NCBI GenBank assembly: GCA_964019155.1
Contig: OZ025242.1
Location: forward strand, 89,025,705 to 89,089,704
Reading direction: 5' to 3'
From: Osedax fenrisi
Lineage: Eukaryota; Annelida; Polychaeta; Sabellida; Siboglinidae
Length of the DNA stretch: 64,000 nt
In this document: positions 13,020 to 24,943 of the stretch, piece by piece
Layout: every line of letters begins with the position of its first letter
How positions within the stretch are numbered: position 1 is the stretch's first letter
Translations under genes and position numbers: made by a program
The notes under the pieces: model-generated
What the model was told of the DNA's origin: nothing
The model's input: the letters and a program-made list of their open reading frames with translations, nothing else
Databases searched by the model: none

Positions 13020-15100
13020 CTGCGGAGGAGGAGGAGTGACGTTGTTATCAAATTGTCATAATAACATTATCATCATCATTATCATCATCATTATCATTGT
13101 CATCATTATCATCATTATCTCAGTGTTATAAAACTCCCATTCCGAGATTGTTATTTTTATACGTTACAGTTATACATCGGCGACGCGAAGCACGCTCGTG
13201 TTTTTATGAAAAATAAACTATTACAACTATTACTACTACTACTATTATTACTACTACTACTATAACCACTACCACTACTACTATTACTATTACAACTATA
13301 TGTAATGAAAACTATGCAAACTTTTCCTTTCTTCGCGGGTTGCGCTAAGACGGGTCGATCGGGTGTGAACGTCGATTTCATCTCGGGTTTGACCTTGACA
13401 TCTTTCTTCGGCTCGACGACCTCGTTCTCCTTGTCGTTATCCGTCACCTCCTCTTTCACCATCTCCCAAACCTTCTCGGTTACTGCGACAGGGGTACAGG
13501 GGGTTACGTTAAACTCTCTAGTGATACGTGATGCTTGATAAGGTGGTGTGTCAAGAACTCTCGTCTCATAGGCAATCCTCGACTAGGTATCGATGCCCAT
13601 TACGATACTAGTACCGCTGATATAATTTGTAGTAATTCATTATTTAACCTCTATACATATATATATATACATGATAACTAATCCGTTTACAACTCAGACT
13701 TATCATTCTAAACAATGTTTATATAATACCTACTAATCAATTTAAACACTTTTCACTCATGGTATAAACACACCCACTAACCCATACAAAAACCTCCCTT
13801 TAACCCCGCTATAAACCTACTAACCGCATTATAAGACCCACTCCTTTAACCCCACTATAATCCCCACACCACAAACCCCACTATAAAACCCACCCCACAA
13901 AGCGACGCCTACTAACCATAGCATAAGCCACGCCCACTAACCCATATAGCCGTTCGCATCCATAGTGGTCTTAGAGACGAGTTTCTTGATGACTCGCTCG
14001 CCCCCACTGGAGGTGAAGCTTTCGTTAGCGCCGGAGGGCGAAGCTGAGGGTGAAGGGGGCGCTTCCGGAGCCTCTTCGGGCTCTTCGTCGCGAGGGGGGA
14101 ATGCGAGTTTCTCTTCCTCTTCTACGGAGTACAATAACATAGTGAGTCATCAAACACGATCCCAGTTACGATACAAACATCGTATTTGATATTATATTAG
14201 ATTAGATTGGATTAGATTATATTAGATTAGATTATATTAGATTATATTTGATTAGATTAGAATATATTAGATTAGATTATATTAGATTAGATTATATTAG
14301 ATTAGATTATATTGGATTATATTAGATTATATTAGAATATATTACGTCATGTCTACCCGATCCTTACTTGATGTAATGAAAGACCGTTATAGTTGGAATA
14401 AGTTATGCATGACGTAATATCATGTTACCCCTACGACGAAATATCATGGGACTAGTTAACTAGTTAAGTTATAGTGTATTATATAGGATACATATACACT
14501 GGTTGAAATACTATATGACAAGCAGATACAATAACTGTACATAACAACTATAGTGGAAGCGGATGCAATGGAGTTTATCTAGGGTAAGCTATTCTACTAC
14601 TCAATGTACCCATTTCTTATTGTATGTGTGGATATCTCCACATATATTCACATTTATGGATATCTCCGCATATACGTACAGGTTTGTGATTTGAGAGCGA
14701 TGCAGTAGGTTACGCGGTGAGTGATGCATCAGTCAATGAATTATGTTGTGCGGGCAGTGCAGTGGGCGATATAGTAGTAACTCATTGTCAAGCGGTGGGC
14801 TATGCGCTAATGTACACCGACCTTCAGAGCTAGAGATCACCCGCCTCTTCTTGTTGACCTTGGGCGTAGGTTCCATGGGTTCATCCTCCTCGCTGTCTGA
14901 CGAGAACAGCTTCACGCTCTGACGCTTCACCGGGGCCGAGACAACTTTCTTAGCAGTTCCCTTCTTTACGACTTTCTTCTTCGGGGGAGCGCTTTTTAGC
15001 TACGAACACACAGAGAGTGAGGGTTTATATTGTATTTTTACATCTTTATGTATATTCAATTTATGTTTATATTATTTTATAATGAATTTATATTTAATTT

Positions 15101-15141
<41 letters not shown>

Positions 15142-17686
15142 TTGAATGTATTTTACAATTTAGAATTATATATTGAATTTACAATCTATATATATATATA
15201 TATTGTATTATAAACATTAAATTATTGATTTATTTATTGAATTTACACATATTATAAATTATTGATTTATGTTATCATATATAAATATAAGCTTAAACAT
15301 AATAACATTTTATTTATATAGTTTACTATGCTAACTATTGCTTTATTTTATAATAATTGATTTTTAATTAGTAAAACTTTAGATGCGTTTTTATCAGAAT
15401 AATTATTTTGTACTATCTAGTTGAATATAAATATTTTTTTAGAAAATACTATTATAGGTATCCTTCTAATTTTTGTTTGCTATATATAAATAGTATAATA
15501 ATATTAAATAACTTAGAGAACCAATATTATATAAATATAATTAAAAGTAAGTGAAAAGATTGTAAAAATTGATGAAAATATTGTATTACAAAAATAAACA
15601 TTATATGTAATACATTTTATATATGAAATAAACTATTTAAAAAAAAATCTCTCTTGGTATTGTACAATTATATATTATCAATATAAAACAACAACAATTG
15701 GTTAGATTCATTGATTACTTTTACCTAAAAAGTACTTTGAATAATGCTATGTATTTCCTGTCTATAAACATGTAAATGCACGAAATGGTTTGCGTTGTGC
15801 GGTATCCCTTTAATGCACACACTTAATGCACTCATTTAATGCACATCCCTTAATGCAACACACACATGTGTTGGCATTTTCGAAAATGTTGCGGTATTAG
15901 TATCGTATCGATTCAAAATTAAAAATAAAATTACTTTTTGTATCGTATCGTTTTTCAATTTAAATTTATTGTATCATATACATATCGCTTCGAATAAATG
16001 TTAAATTGTTATCATAAAAAGTGCAAGTTTTTGTGTGAAAGTGTTAGTGTTCATTATATAAATGTTTAAGTGTATAGTGATTAAGTGTAAATATTGTTAA
16101 GTATACGTGAACATTCATATTTTAAAACTTCAAATTTATATAGTGTCAGTTCAGTAAAGATAAACTATATGCTATTTTATGTAAAATATATGATAAACAT
16201 ATTTAGATACAAATATTAGTATATTTAGGTTTTCATTATAAAGTCGGTTTCTTTTTATTAAAATATACCAAGTAATAATATATATAATAATATATTCTAC
16301 ACTATTTACTGATAACATTCTTTTCTTAGATACATTTAGTAGATTTGACTTCATATTTAGATATGCATAGATTTAATATATTTTAAATTTAATTTCTGTA
16401 AATGATGTAATAAATAGTCAGAGGAAGGTTAAAATAAATAGAATTTTAAACATATATATACAATTTAACAGTGGCACTCTCAATAACATTATATTTGCCA
16501 CATCGTATACTATTAAGAATGCCTGTTAGGTATGATGTCGAATGGTATGAATCATACCGTATGATATTTTAATCTATGTGCATCTAAATCGGAGTAAAAT
16601 TTACTACGTAACTAAATGTAATCTAAAATAAATGTAACTACGAAAAGAATGGTATATCAGTAAATGGTGTAGAATATATTATTAAAAATGATGAGTAATT
16701 TTTTGAAATTTATGAAACGTTGTCAAAGCAATACGTACTATATGATACAAAAAGGATTATCCGTATTTATTAATATCTTATAAAATAATTATAGAAAATT
16801 AAAATCAGATTATAATAAATATATATATATATAAACTTGCTAACATTAATATCATTATTATTATTAATATATTTAGTATTACGTATAATTTAAATACCAT
16901 TATATTAATGTTTATTATTAATAACAAAATCCTGGCTTTATTAACTTCAATATGTTGTTGTTATTTTATATTTAATACTAACATTATTTATACTTAAACG
17001 ATAAATAATATTTGGATAGGAATTTCATTAATATAGTATCTACAAATATGAAAGTACTTTTTAATACAATTTTATAAAATTATAAATATTATTTGTATTT
17101 AATAAAAATGGAATTTTAATATTACAAATTTTATATTAAAACGATGAATTAAATATATAGTATGATATATACATACTATAATATATTATCTATGAATTTC
17201 ATAAATATAGTATACAAATATATTAAAGAATTTTTAATAATATTTATATGATAAATTATATAAATTATTTTTTTGTTTAAATTTATAAATTCAAATTAAA
17301 ATATCGAATCAAACATATAATACGAGTAATTAAGTATGCATACCATTATTCAGTAATATAGATTAATCATTACATTTATAAACTAAATATAGTTATACAT
17401 TTAAGTATCTAAAATTGTAATTAAATAGATTTAAGAATACAAAACATTTAAATTTTAAATAGATTGACATTATTTACTAAAGAGTATATGTGAAACTATA
17501 GACGTATATATAGTTGTAAGCTCTAATTATATATACAAATATTCATAAAATAATACTATGTTTAAATATAAAATGCATTAGTTCGAAATGTTACTGTATC
17601 AGTTAGAGTTCAAGTTCGAAATTATTAAAAAATAACTATCAGTTCGGTTTGTAAGTTAAAGTTCAATTCCCAACAATAATACAAAT

Positions 17687-17739
<53 letters not shown>

Positions 17740-17789
17740 AAATAATTAATCATTTAGTTATTTTTATAAATTTTATATATTTTTTAATA

Positions 17790-17832
<43 letters not shown>

Positions 17833-18908
17833 CTAATATAAAAATTATATTTATGTATCATTAATATTAATAATTTATATACAATTTATATATTGTATGT
17901 TTTAATAAAACTAATATTTAAATGTTTGTAATATTATGGTAATTAGTAAAGCTATCAGTAATATGTTTAGAATATAAACTTAATATAATATTAAAATCTA
18001 TCTTTTGCAAATATAATTGCTAAACATATCATCATTTAGAATTAATATCATATATATATATATATATAATGAATATAAAATAAAACAGATTTAAACTTGT
18101 TTAGTTTTTAAAATAAATATTAAAAACATTTAATTTCTTTTTACTTTTAATTTCGTTTTATAACTTTTATATTATTATTATTTCGTTCAAAGTTCATATA
18201 TTTAGTTATATATTCTATATTTCTATTACATTTTTCTAATATTTGTTATATACGATGATACACTCACCTATACAATAAGTTCTAGACACTTATACATTAC
18301 ATTATATATTTAAACTATATATATATATATTAACAGTTCTAATTCACTCTTTCAATTTGAAAATATATTTTTAAAACATATATTTGTTAAACATATATAA
18401 TATTTGTAATCAATCTGTTGCAAAACAAAGTTATTTAATTTACAAATTTTAATTATCTGAAATTTATTTTCTTATTATTGTTTTAAAATTTGTTATTTTT
18501 AAAATATATTTCTCATAGAAACATGATTTAAACACTATTTAAAATTGTATTCTTCATATATTTTAGATCTAAAATAACAATATTTTTTTGCAAAAGGAAA
18601 AATTTGTTTGTCCCCAATAATGGATATAAGACAAGGTTAGTTTTAAAAATAAATATTAAACAAATTGAATTTAATAATCCTTATAATTTACAGTATTAAT
18701 TTTTAGTATTATATTTAATAACTTTTAATATCATTGACTTTTCCTATAATTTTTTACAAAGTACATATATTTCTAAGATTGTTATATACAATAATACAAT
18801 TATTTTTAAATTTGTTTTCCTTTCATAATTTTGATAAATTAATATATTTATATATTTATTTTAAATATAATCTAATGAATACCAATGTAATATTATATAT
18901 ATTATGTA

Positions 18909-18967
<59 letters not shown>

Positions 18968-19111
18968 CTGTTTTTAAATTTGATAATTATATCCAGTTAT
19001 TTAATTTCCTGTTGTTTAATATTATCCTTCATAATCTTATTATTCCAATGTGCTTATTGTTATTTATTTGTTGTTCTAAATAGTTTTATTATTCGCACTT
19101 TACATATTTTC

Positions 19112-19145
<34 letters not shown>

Positions 19146-22100
19146 CTATTAATAATTTACTAATATTAATAAGTAAATGATGATTCATTAATATAATTTA
19201 ATTATTAAAAATACATCTATTCTGAATGCATATACATATGAATCATTAAGGGTAGGCGCTGGAGTTAAAATGTGTTAAATAATTTAATTTTTACAATATT
19301 TTTTTAAGGAATCTTTCATAATTAATTAAATTACCTTAATATGAATGTAAGATATCTTGAAAAGTTATTGAGATTCTATTTATTATTAAAGCTAAATTAT
19401 TAAATATCAAATTTGGGTGATTTATATACTCCAAAATGATGCTAATCTTATTCTTATATATAAATATATATAAATATTTATATCCATTTATTAACCATTG
19501 ACATTATATTTTTTTCTTTTTTAACTTGTGGAGATGCACTACTCTTAGCTTTAGAGTCTATCGGTGATTCTGATTGGCTGGAAGAAGTCTTGTGATCTGT
19601 CTTTGGAGTGGACGCCACAGTGCTGGTGATAGTTTTGATGACAGGTTCAGTCTTTACCTTAACCTCGTCAACTTTCTTTATCTCGGGCTGTGTGTAATAG
19701 GGTAGGGGTAGAGGTAGGGGTAGTTTTAGAAATAGGGGTGGTTATAGAGGTAGGGGTAGGGGTAGGGATAGTGGTAGGGGTAGGTGTAAGTGTAGATATA
19801 GGGGTAGATGCATAGGTAGATGCAGAGGTAGATGAAGATGCAGATGCAGAAGTAGATGTAGGGGTAGGGGTAGATGCAGATGTAGAGGTAGAGGTAGATG
19901 CAGAGGTAGATGCAGATGCAGATGCAGAAGTAGATGTAGGGGTAGGGGTAGATGCAGATGTAGAGGTAGAGGTAGATGCAGAGGTAGATGCAGAGGTAGA
20001 TGCAGATGCAGATGCAGAAGTAGATGTAGGGGTAGGGGTAGATGCAGATGTAGAGGTAGAGGTAGATGCAGAGGTAGATGCAGAGGTAGATGCAGATGCA
20101 GATGCAGAAGTAGATGTAGGGGTAGGGGTAGATGCAGATGTAGAGGTAGAGGTAGATGCAGAGGTAGATGCAGATGCAGATGCAGAAGTAGATGTAGGGG
20201 TAGGGGTAGATGCAGATGTAGAGGTAGAGGTAGATGCAGAGGTAGATGCAGATGCAGATGCAGAAGTAGATGTAGGGGTAGGGGTAGATGCAGATGCAGA
20301 GGTAGATGCAGAGGTAGATGCAGAGGATGAGGTAGATGCAGAGGTAGGTATAGATGTAGATGTAGATGTAGATGCAGAGGTAGGTATAGATGTAGATGTA
20401 GATGTAGATGTAGATGTAGATGCAGAGGTAGATGTAGATGTAGATGTAGATGCAGATGTAGAGGCAGATGTAGATGTATATGTAGATGTAGGGGTAGATG
20501 TAGATGTAGATATAGATGCAGATGTAGGTGCAGATGTAAATGCAGAGGTAGATGAAGATGCAGATGCAGAGGTAGATGCAGATGCAGAGGTAGATGTAGA
20601 GGTAGATGATAACAAACTTCAGATTTAACCGCCTCTTCACACTGAACATTCAGGAACCTGGTGAATAGTGTAGGTAGTGAATAGTGTAGGTAGTGAATAG
20701 TGTAGGTAGTGAATAGTGTAGGTAGTGAATAGAATAATAATAGTAGCAGTAGTGGTAGTGGTGGTGGTGGTAGTGGTGGTGGTAGTGGTAGCGGTGGTGG
20801 TAGCGGTGGTGGTGGTGATGGTAGTGGTAGTGGTAGCGGTGGTGGTGGCGGTGGCGGTGGTGGTAGTGGTAGCGGTGGTGGTGGCGGTGGTGGTGGTAGT
20901 GGCGGTAGTGGTGGAGGTGGTGGCGGAGGAGTATTGATATGTAACCTAGTCATACGGGAATAGCGTGCGATGGATGAGGTATGGTTGTTATGGCATGGAA
21001 AGTTGAACAGATGTTTAGATGAACAACCGCTGTATCAATGTAATGTACCAACTGACTACCTGTCAACCTGTCTATCTGGTCAACTAACTACCTATCCACC
21101 TGTCTATCTGATCAACTAACTACCTATCCACCTGTCTATCTGGTCAACTAACTACCTGTCCACCTGTCTATCTGATCAACTAACTACCTGTCCACCTGTC
21201 TATCTGATCAACTAACTACCTGTCCACCTGTCTATCTGGCAAACTTTCCTGCTATAAAATGCCACCCTTAAGGGGTCACGGTCTTTCAATGTAATTAGAT
21301 AGGACTTTTTTTTGTTGAAAATTCCAAATCTGATAAAATAATAAAGATATTTACATAATTTAAATTTCATAGAATTAAGATATATTATGTTAATTGTTCT
21401 ACAGAATTTGTAAATTATGAGAATATTAGTTTTGAAAATATTAGTATTTTAAAAAAAGTTACAAATTTGATCAAAATGAAATATTTATTTTTTTAATTTT
21501 ATTATCAACTCTATCTAATCTAATCACAAATATTTCCTATAGATACAATATAGTATAGATACATATAATATTAAACATACTGTGAAATGTTGACAAAGTT
21601 TAGTTAATTAATAACTGAGAAATAATAAATTTCATAAGAAAAACAAATATTCTGAGATAATTGATGTTAACAATAGACTGTATTATGTATTGTATTTATA
21701 AAGCCAATCAATGGCATTTATATAATAAAACCAACAGGTGTTGACATGAAAATAAATATATTATTGATATCACTGTTTTTAAACAATTCAAATTGATAAA
21801 TTATAACTATAGAAAAATAGTGTTTTTAATGTACAGTTATTTTTTTATTAGAAATAGGAAATGTTAAAATTATGTTTTTAACATATCATTTATTATACGT
21901 GTACTAATCTATTTTTTAAATAAAAATGTTGTTACATAATTTTTTATTTTAAAGACCGTGAATCCCCTTAATGTGCCTTGTACATCATAAGGAATAGCAT
22001 GCGGTGATGAATTAGAGGTGATTACTACTGAATGTAGGGGGCGCTAACTTGGAGTATTCGTGGGTAGGCAATTGTCTCGTCTCGTAGTCCACAATGTATA

Positions 22101-24939
22101 GATCATTACTGTCCTGGGGTGGGGTTTAGGTGGGGGTTAGGTGGGTGTAGGGTGGGTGTAGGATTAGGTGGGTGTAGGGTTAGCTATGTGTAGGATTAGG
22201 TGGGTGTAAGGTGGGTATAGGGTTAGGTATGTGTAGGGTTAGGTGTGTGTAGGGTTTGTGTAGGGTTAGGTGGGTGTAAGGTTTGTGTAGTAGAGTAGTA
22301 TTTCTATACAGGCTTCTGAGTGAACTATGTATTTAATGTTATTCCATTCTTTTGAAAATATGTTTTCCATCTTTTGTTATGGTAATTGTATAACAAATCA
22401 TTAGTGATGTGAATGATAAACGCATTTTAAACGATTTTAAACATGAATATAAGTGAATAAAAATGAAAAAAACAAATATTTTATGGTTTCATATATATAT
22501 ATATATATATAGGTGATTTAGATAAATATTTTATAGAATTATTTAATATGTTATTTGTGCTTTAAGGCAGGGTCCCAGTGTAGCGACATTTTGTTTATTT
22601 TACATGTAGTAGATAGGAAATATATAGGGTTATTAAAATACCGTTTACAATAGAACTATTCATTGTATTGAGCCACTTTTTTTGTTTCATGTTCACATTA
22701 TATAAATATATCTTTGCAAAGAATACATTTTCTAGATATAATATATTACATATATATTTATACATATATAAACATTTTTTTTAATTTTAAAAATGAATCT
22801 AGAATTACTTGAAATATTTTTTATAAAATTTTCCTTTACAATTATTCATATAAATGTATTCTTTATATAACACTACAAATTATTTAAAAAGTTACAATAG
22901 TTATTTTGGTAGCGACTCTAATGCATATATACCTAGCGTAAAAATGTATCATTGAGTAATTGGCGTTTAAAGTTTAATGCCAGTAAATAATACGTGTAAT
23001 AATTATAGTTAAAAACATGTTTTTATGTGATTTATAGATTGTTTCGGGATACCATTTTTTCACAGATACTAGATTACACATTAAAGAGTAGTTTTATGGA
23101 ATAATATTTTTATGTTTTATGAAAATGTATCTATTTCTACACTGAGACATTGCCATAATTCAAATCACCAATAAATTCATGATTAGCAATATGAATTCAA
23201 TTAGCATTATAATATAGTAGGAATTACAATTTCTAATAGATTCTTTGAACCATTACGTATGAACCTATATTTTAACTAAATACATATTTATTAATATACA
23301 TTATAATAATATAATAATCAGTGTATTCGATTTAATGATAATTTTATATTTATATTTAAATATAATAATATATTTATTTATATATATATAAATTTTATAA
23401 TAGATAATATATGCAATTTTAGCTCTATATATACAAATATTGATACTATAATAATATCTATAATAAATAATGATTAGATTAAAAAGTATAGACATTAGTG
23501 TAATGCCGAAAATATATCATCGATATTTCTATACCATCACTATATATATATATAACTTATATAGAATTATGATTACATTAATTACTATAATGTATTATTT
23601 ATGCATTATTAATAAAATAATATATATAAATATTATCATTATTATTTAGAAAAATACGGCTATTTAATCAAAATTGGCTGAAAAAATAAAAAAACAGTTT
23701 AAACGTGTTTAAAACGAGCCATAATAAAAAACGACCTTTTTTACTTCACTACTAAATTCACATTTTAAAACACAACTAAAATAATAACATAGACAAATAT
23801 ATTAATAAATTAATTTAGACGTAGTTTATCGGTGAAAACTTTTTGATCACTTTATTAAAAATAACTTTTGTACACATCTACATCGTATACAATACAACAA
23901 ACCTCTACGGGTGACTTCGACAGACTGTACACGAATTGAGAGGTCACGTCCTTAATGCCGGTCATATGTCCTCCGTTCACTAGTTGAATGTTTCTCCACT
24001 GCAAAACGATGTACATTTCATTTACTAATTTGATAATCGTAAACGTTGACGCAATAACTGGATATCACTGATACACGGATACAGTAGTATAAATACAGTA
24101 CCAGCACCACTTGTAGAGTGGTACTGCTATAGTACAGAGTACCCTAAGGAGAAGTACCCTTTAAAAGCTTATATCTCGGTATTTTGTACACAATTTATAA
24201 CGTTGGGAATTTACCACCGTTTGAACCGTTCGAAAAATTTTAATAACATTTTCAGAGTTTATAATTAGTATATAGTTGATGTTATATAGGTACTTTTGAA
24301 GATATAAATACAAGGCCCCCTTAAGGTAGTATGACTTTACCTTGACTCCGTCTACGAGCTCGTCGGTAGTAACGCAGTGAATGACGGTCAACTGTTCAAA
24401 CTGGTGCAGTATCGAGTACTTCTGAAGTAAACTGTATAAAGTGGTGGTGTTGTTGTCAGTATGGTGCCAGATGTCAGCCCCTCAGAGGGGTTTTAGTGAG
24501 GTTATGGTGACATATGTCAGAAGACAGTATGAGATAAATATGTCAGGGGGGTTGTTAGTGATAACTTATTAGTGATGATTAATTAGTGATGGTATTGTAA
24601 TGTAATGGATGAATTAGTATCAATGATAACTCATCAGTAATGAGTCATCAGCAGGCCTCTCTAGAGTAACTTTTCATGCATTTCACATGCATGCACGAAT
24701 TTGCACATTCTATATCCATAAATTCATGATTTATTGTAAATTCGTGCAATTATCAAATTCATGCTGACATGTACATTAGGTCACCTAATTTAGGTGTAAC
24801 AGCGATCATCTATCCTACCATCTAACCACTACTACGTGTAGGATTGTGTTATACTGGTGTACAGAGAAGTGACATCCACTAACAGTTTGGAGACATCGTC
24901 GTATACCTCGAGTTCATTGCTGAGCCACTTGTAGGTCAC
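12957..24939 (-). CDS. POLD3: DNA polymerase delta subunit 3 (POLD3 / p66-p68 homologue), 5' end missing
   Basis: Exons in coding order: 24939-24884, 24431-24341, 23998-23909, 22113-22029, 20657-20618, 19687-~19496, 14999-14822, 14121-13942, 13482-13322 and 13019-12957. Known role: accessory subunit of polymerase delta that links the polymerase to PCNA. Seen here: N-terminal VTYKWLSNELEVYDDVSKLL matches the vertebrate VTYKWLS region; a later DLYIVDYETRQLPTHEYSKL matches the end of the folded N-domain; then a charged linker with KKRR and SSDSEEDE blocks; the hallmark GYMVTEKVWE; and a terminal PIP box QTSMMSFF followed by KKK and stop. About 378 codons are assembled, against roughly 466 residues in human. 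Missing are the first exon (start codon) and at least one exon between 22029 and 20657, because phases 1 and 2 do not join directly. Introns are large and full of tandem repeats. Confidence 0.92.
13060..13125. repeat. (ATC)n microsatellite in last POLD3 intron
   Basis: ATCATT/ATCATC repeat about 40 bases from the acceptor of the terminal POLD3 exon. Confidence 0.8.
13212..13217 (+). promoter_or_regulatory. Candidate VWC-gene poly(A) signal AATAAA
   Basis: First AATAAA downstream of the VWC stop codon, about 300 bases away and within a POLD3 intron. Confidence 0.35.
13215..13305. repeat. (TAC)n microsatellite in last POLD3 intron
   Basis: CTACTACTATTAC-type repeat near the donor of exon 13322-13482. 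Confidence 0.8.
13322..13482 (-). CDS. POLD3: POLD3 exon starting VTEKVWE
   Basis: The acceptor is ...cccctgtcgcag and the donor AAA|GTTTGC. It encodes VTEKVWEMVKEEVTDNDKEN and then a Lys/Pro-rich linker ending AQPAKKGK. VTEKVWE is the best-conserved C-terminal signature of POLD3. A TAC-repeat starts just past the donor. Confidence 0.9.
13942..14121 (-). CDS. POLD3: POLD3 exon ending at GYM
   Basis: The acceptor is ...gtactccgtag and the donor ATGG|GTTAGT. It begins with a Glu run continuing the previous exon, then a Pro/Ser/Glu-rich stretch, then ERVIKKLVSKTTMDANGYM, which matches RVLKSKTYLDGEGCIV of the vertebrate protein. Phase 1 on both sides. Confidence 0.9.
14183..14345. repeat. ATTAGATT array
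   Basis: Mixed ATTAG and ATTATATTAGATT units, about 60 bases upstream of the acceptor of POLD3 exon 13942-14121. Confidence 0.8.
14822..14999 (-). CDS. POLD3: POLD3 basic/acidic linker exon
   Basis: The acceptor is ...gtgttcgtag and the donor GAAG|GTCGGT. It encodes LKSAPPKKKVVKKGTAKKVV, then LFSSDSEEDEPMEPTP and NKKRRVISSSE. The KKRR cluster is a probable nuclear localisation signal and the SSDSEEDE block a probable CK2 site (both inferred). Phase 0 in, phase 1 out. Confidence 0.85.
15000..19495. other. Large AT-rich POLD3 intron
   Basis: No coding exon found. Contains long TA runs, a cluster of TTAATGCAC repeats at 15805-15860 and low-complexity AT sequence. An additional small POLD3 exon cannot be ruled out. 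Confidence 0.5.
19496..19687 (-). CDS. POLD3: POLD3 linker exon
   Basis: The acceptor is ...ttacacacag. It encodes PEIKKVDEVKVKTEPVIKT and then a Ser/Thr/Lys-rich linker ending KKEKNIMSM. The donor ATG|GTTAAT at 19495 keeps phase 0 for joining to 14999; an alternative donor CAA|GTTAAA is also phase 0. NIMSM resembles the degenerate NMMSNFF element in vertebrate POLD3 linkers. Confidence 0.72.
19690..20610. repeat. Hexamer-based array filling a POLD3 intron
   Basis: Units built from GATGCA, GAGGTA, GATGTA and GGGGTA, with a higher-order repeat of about 100 bp in 19850-20290. It fills nearly the whole intron between POLD3 exons 20618 and 19687. The unit length is a multiple of three with few stops, which creates three long false open frames. 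Confidence 0.92.
20618..20657 (-). CDS. POLD3: POLD3 small linker exon
   Basis: The acceptor is ...ttcaccag and the donor GAA|GTTTGT; 40 bases, entry phase 2, exit phase 0. It encodes FLNVQCEEAVKSE, resembling the acidic DSEQAVKEEK stretch of vertebrate POLD3. The exact acceptor is uncertain because AATGTTCAG just inside could also serve. Tandem arrays lie on both sides. Confidence 0.6.
20660..20935. repeat. 16-bp array plus GGT-rich array
   Basis: Five copies of GTGAATAGTGTAGGTA (20660-20725) followed by (GGTGGTAGCGGT)n to 20935, directly upstream of the POLD3 exon at 20657. A run of false open frames arises here too. Confidence 0.9.
21040..21240. repeat. 31-bp minisatellite
   Basis: Unit ACTAACTACCTGTCCACCTG + TCTATCTGATCA, about six copies, next to the MITE at 21272. 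Confidence 0.85.
21272..21967. mobile_element. TTAA MITE, 696 bp
   Basis: The left end TTAA|GGGGTCACGGTCTTT and right end AAAGACCGTGAATCCCC|TTAA are inverted apart from a 2-base indel, flanked by TTAA duplications. No coding content. Inserted in a POLD3 intron. Confidence 0.75.
22029..22113 (-). CDS. POLD3: POLD3 exon, end of N-terminal domain
   Basis: The acceptor is ...accccag and the donor TTCA|GTAGTA in phase 1. It encodes DSNDLYIVDYETRQLPTHEY followed by SKLAPPTF, matching the LFNTDYD...CSKFSAI region of the vertebrate protein. A GGTGTAGGGTTA array begins about 15 bases upstream of the acceptor. Confidence 0.82.
22128..22290. repeat. GGTGGGTGTAGGGTTA array
   Basis: Unit GGTGGGTGTAGGGTTA with variants, about ten copies, ending about 15 bases from the acceptor of the POLD3 exon at 22113. 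Confidence 0.85.
22566..22960. mobile_element. TTAA MITE relative, inverted orientation
   Basis: It begins TTAAGGCAGGGTCCCAGTG and continues with a stretch (TACATGTAGTAGATAGG; CATTGTATTGAGCCAC) that is the reverse complement of the right part of 52600-53216. Lies in a POLD3 intron. The right border was not resolved. Confidence 0.45.
23909..23998 (-). CDS. POLD3: POLD3 exon, N-terminal domain
   Basis: The acceptor is ...cgttttgcag and the donor CCC|GTAGAG, phase 0 both sides, 30 codons. It encodes WRNIQLVNGGHMTGIKDVTS and then QFVYSLSKSP; the FVYSLSK part corresponds to HVYSIQK of vertebrate POLD3. Confidence 0.8.
24341..24431 (-). CDS. POLD3: POLD3 exon, winged-helix region
   Basis: The acceptor is ...tttatacag and the donor AAG|GTAAAG. 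It encodes LLQKYSILHQFEQLTVIHCV and then TTDELVDGVK, aligning with the strand/helix region following VTYKWLS in the family. Entry phase 2 and exit phase 0 match its neighbours. Confidence 0.82.
24884..24939 (-). CDS. POLD3: POLD3 exon encoding VTYKWLS
   Basis: The acceptor ...gatacacag is followed by GTGACCTACAAGTGG; the donor is CT|GTTAGT in phase 2. The start codon must lie in a further upstream exon. A 15-bp G-rich minisatellite (24944-25672) ends about 5 bases from this acceptor. Confidence 0.85.
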
Positions 24940-24943
24940 CTGT

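Noticed and set aside
19668..20953. Three overlapping long open frames (Ser/Thr/Ala, Tyr/Cys and Leu/His/Pro repeats)
   Set aside because: All come from tandem arrays with unit length divisible by three in a POLD3 intron; only 20657-20618 is exonic.
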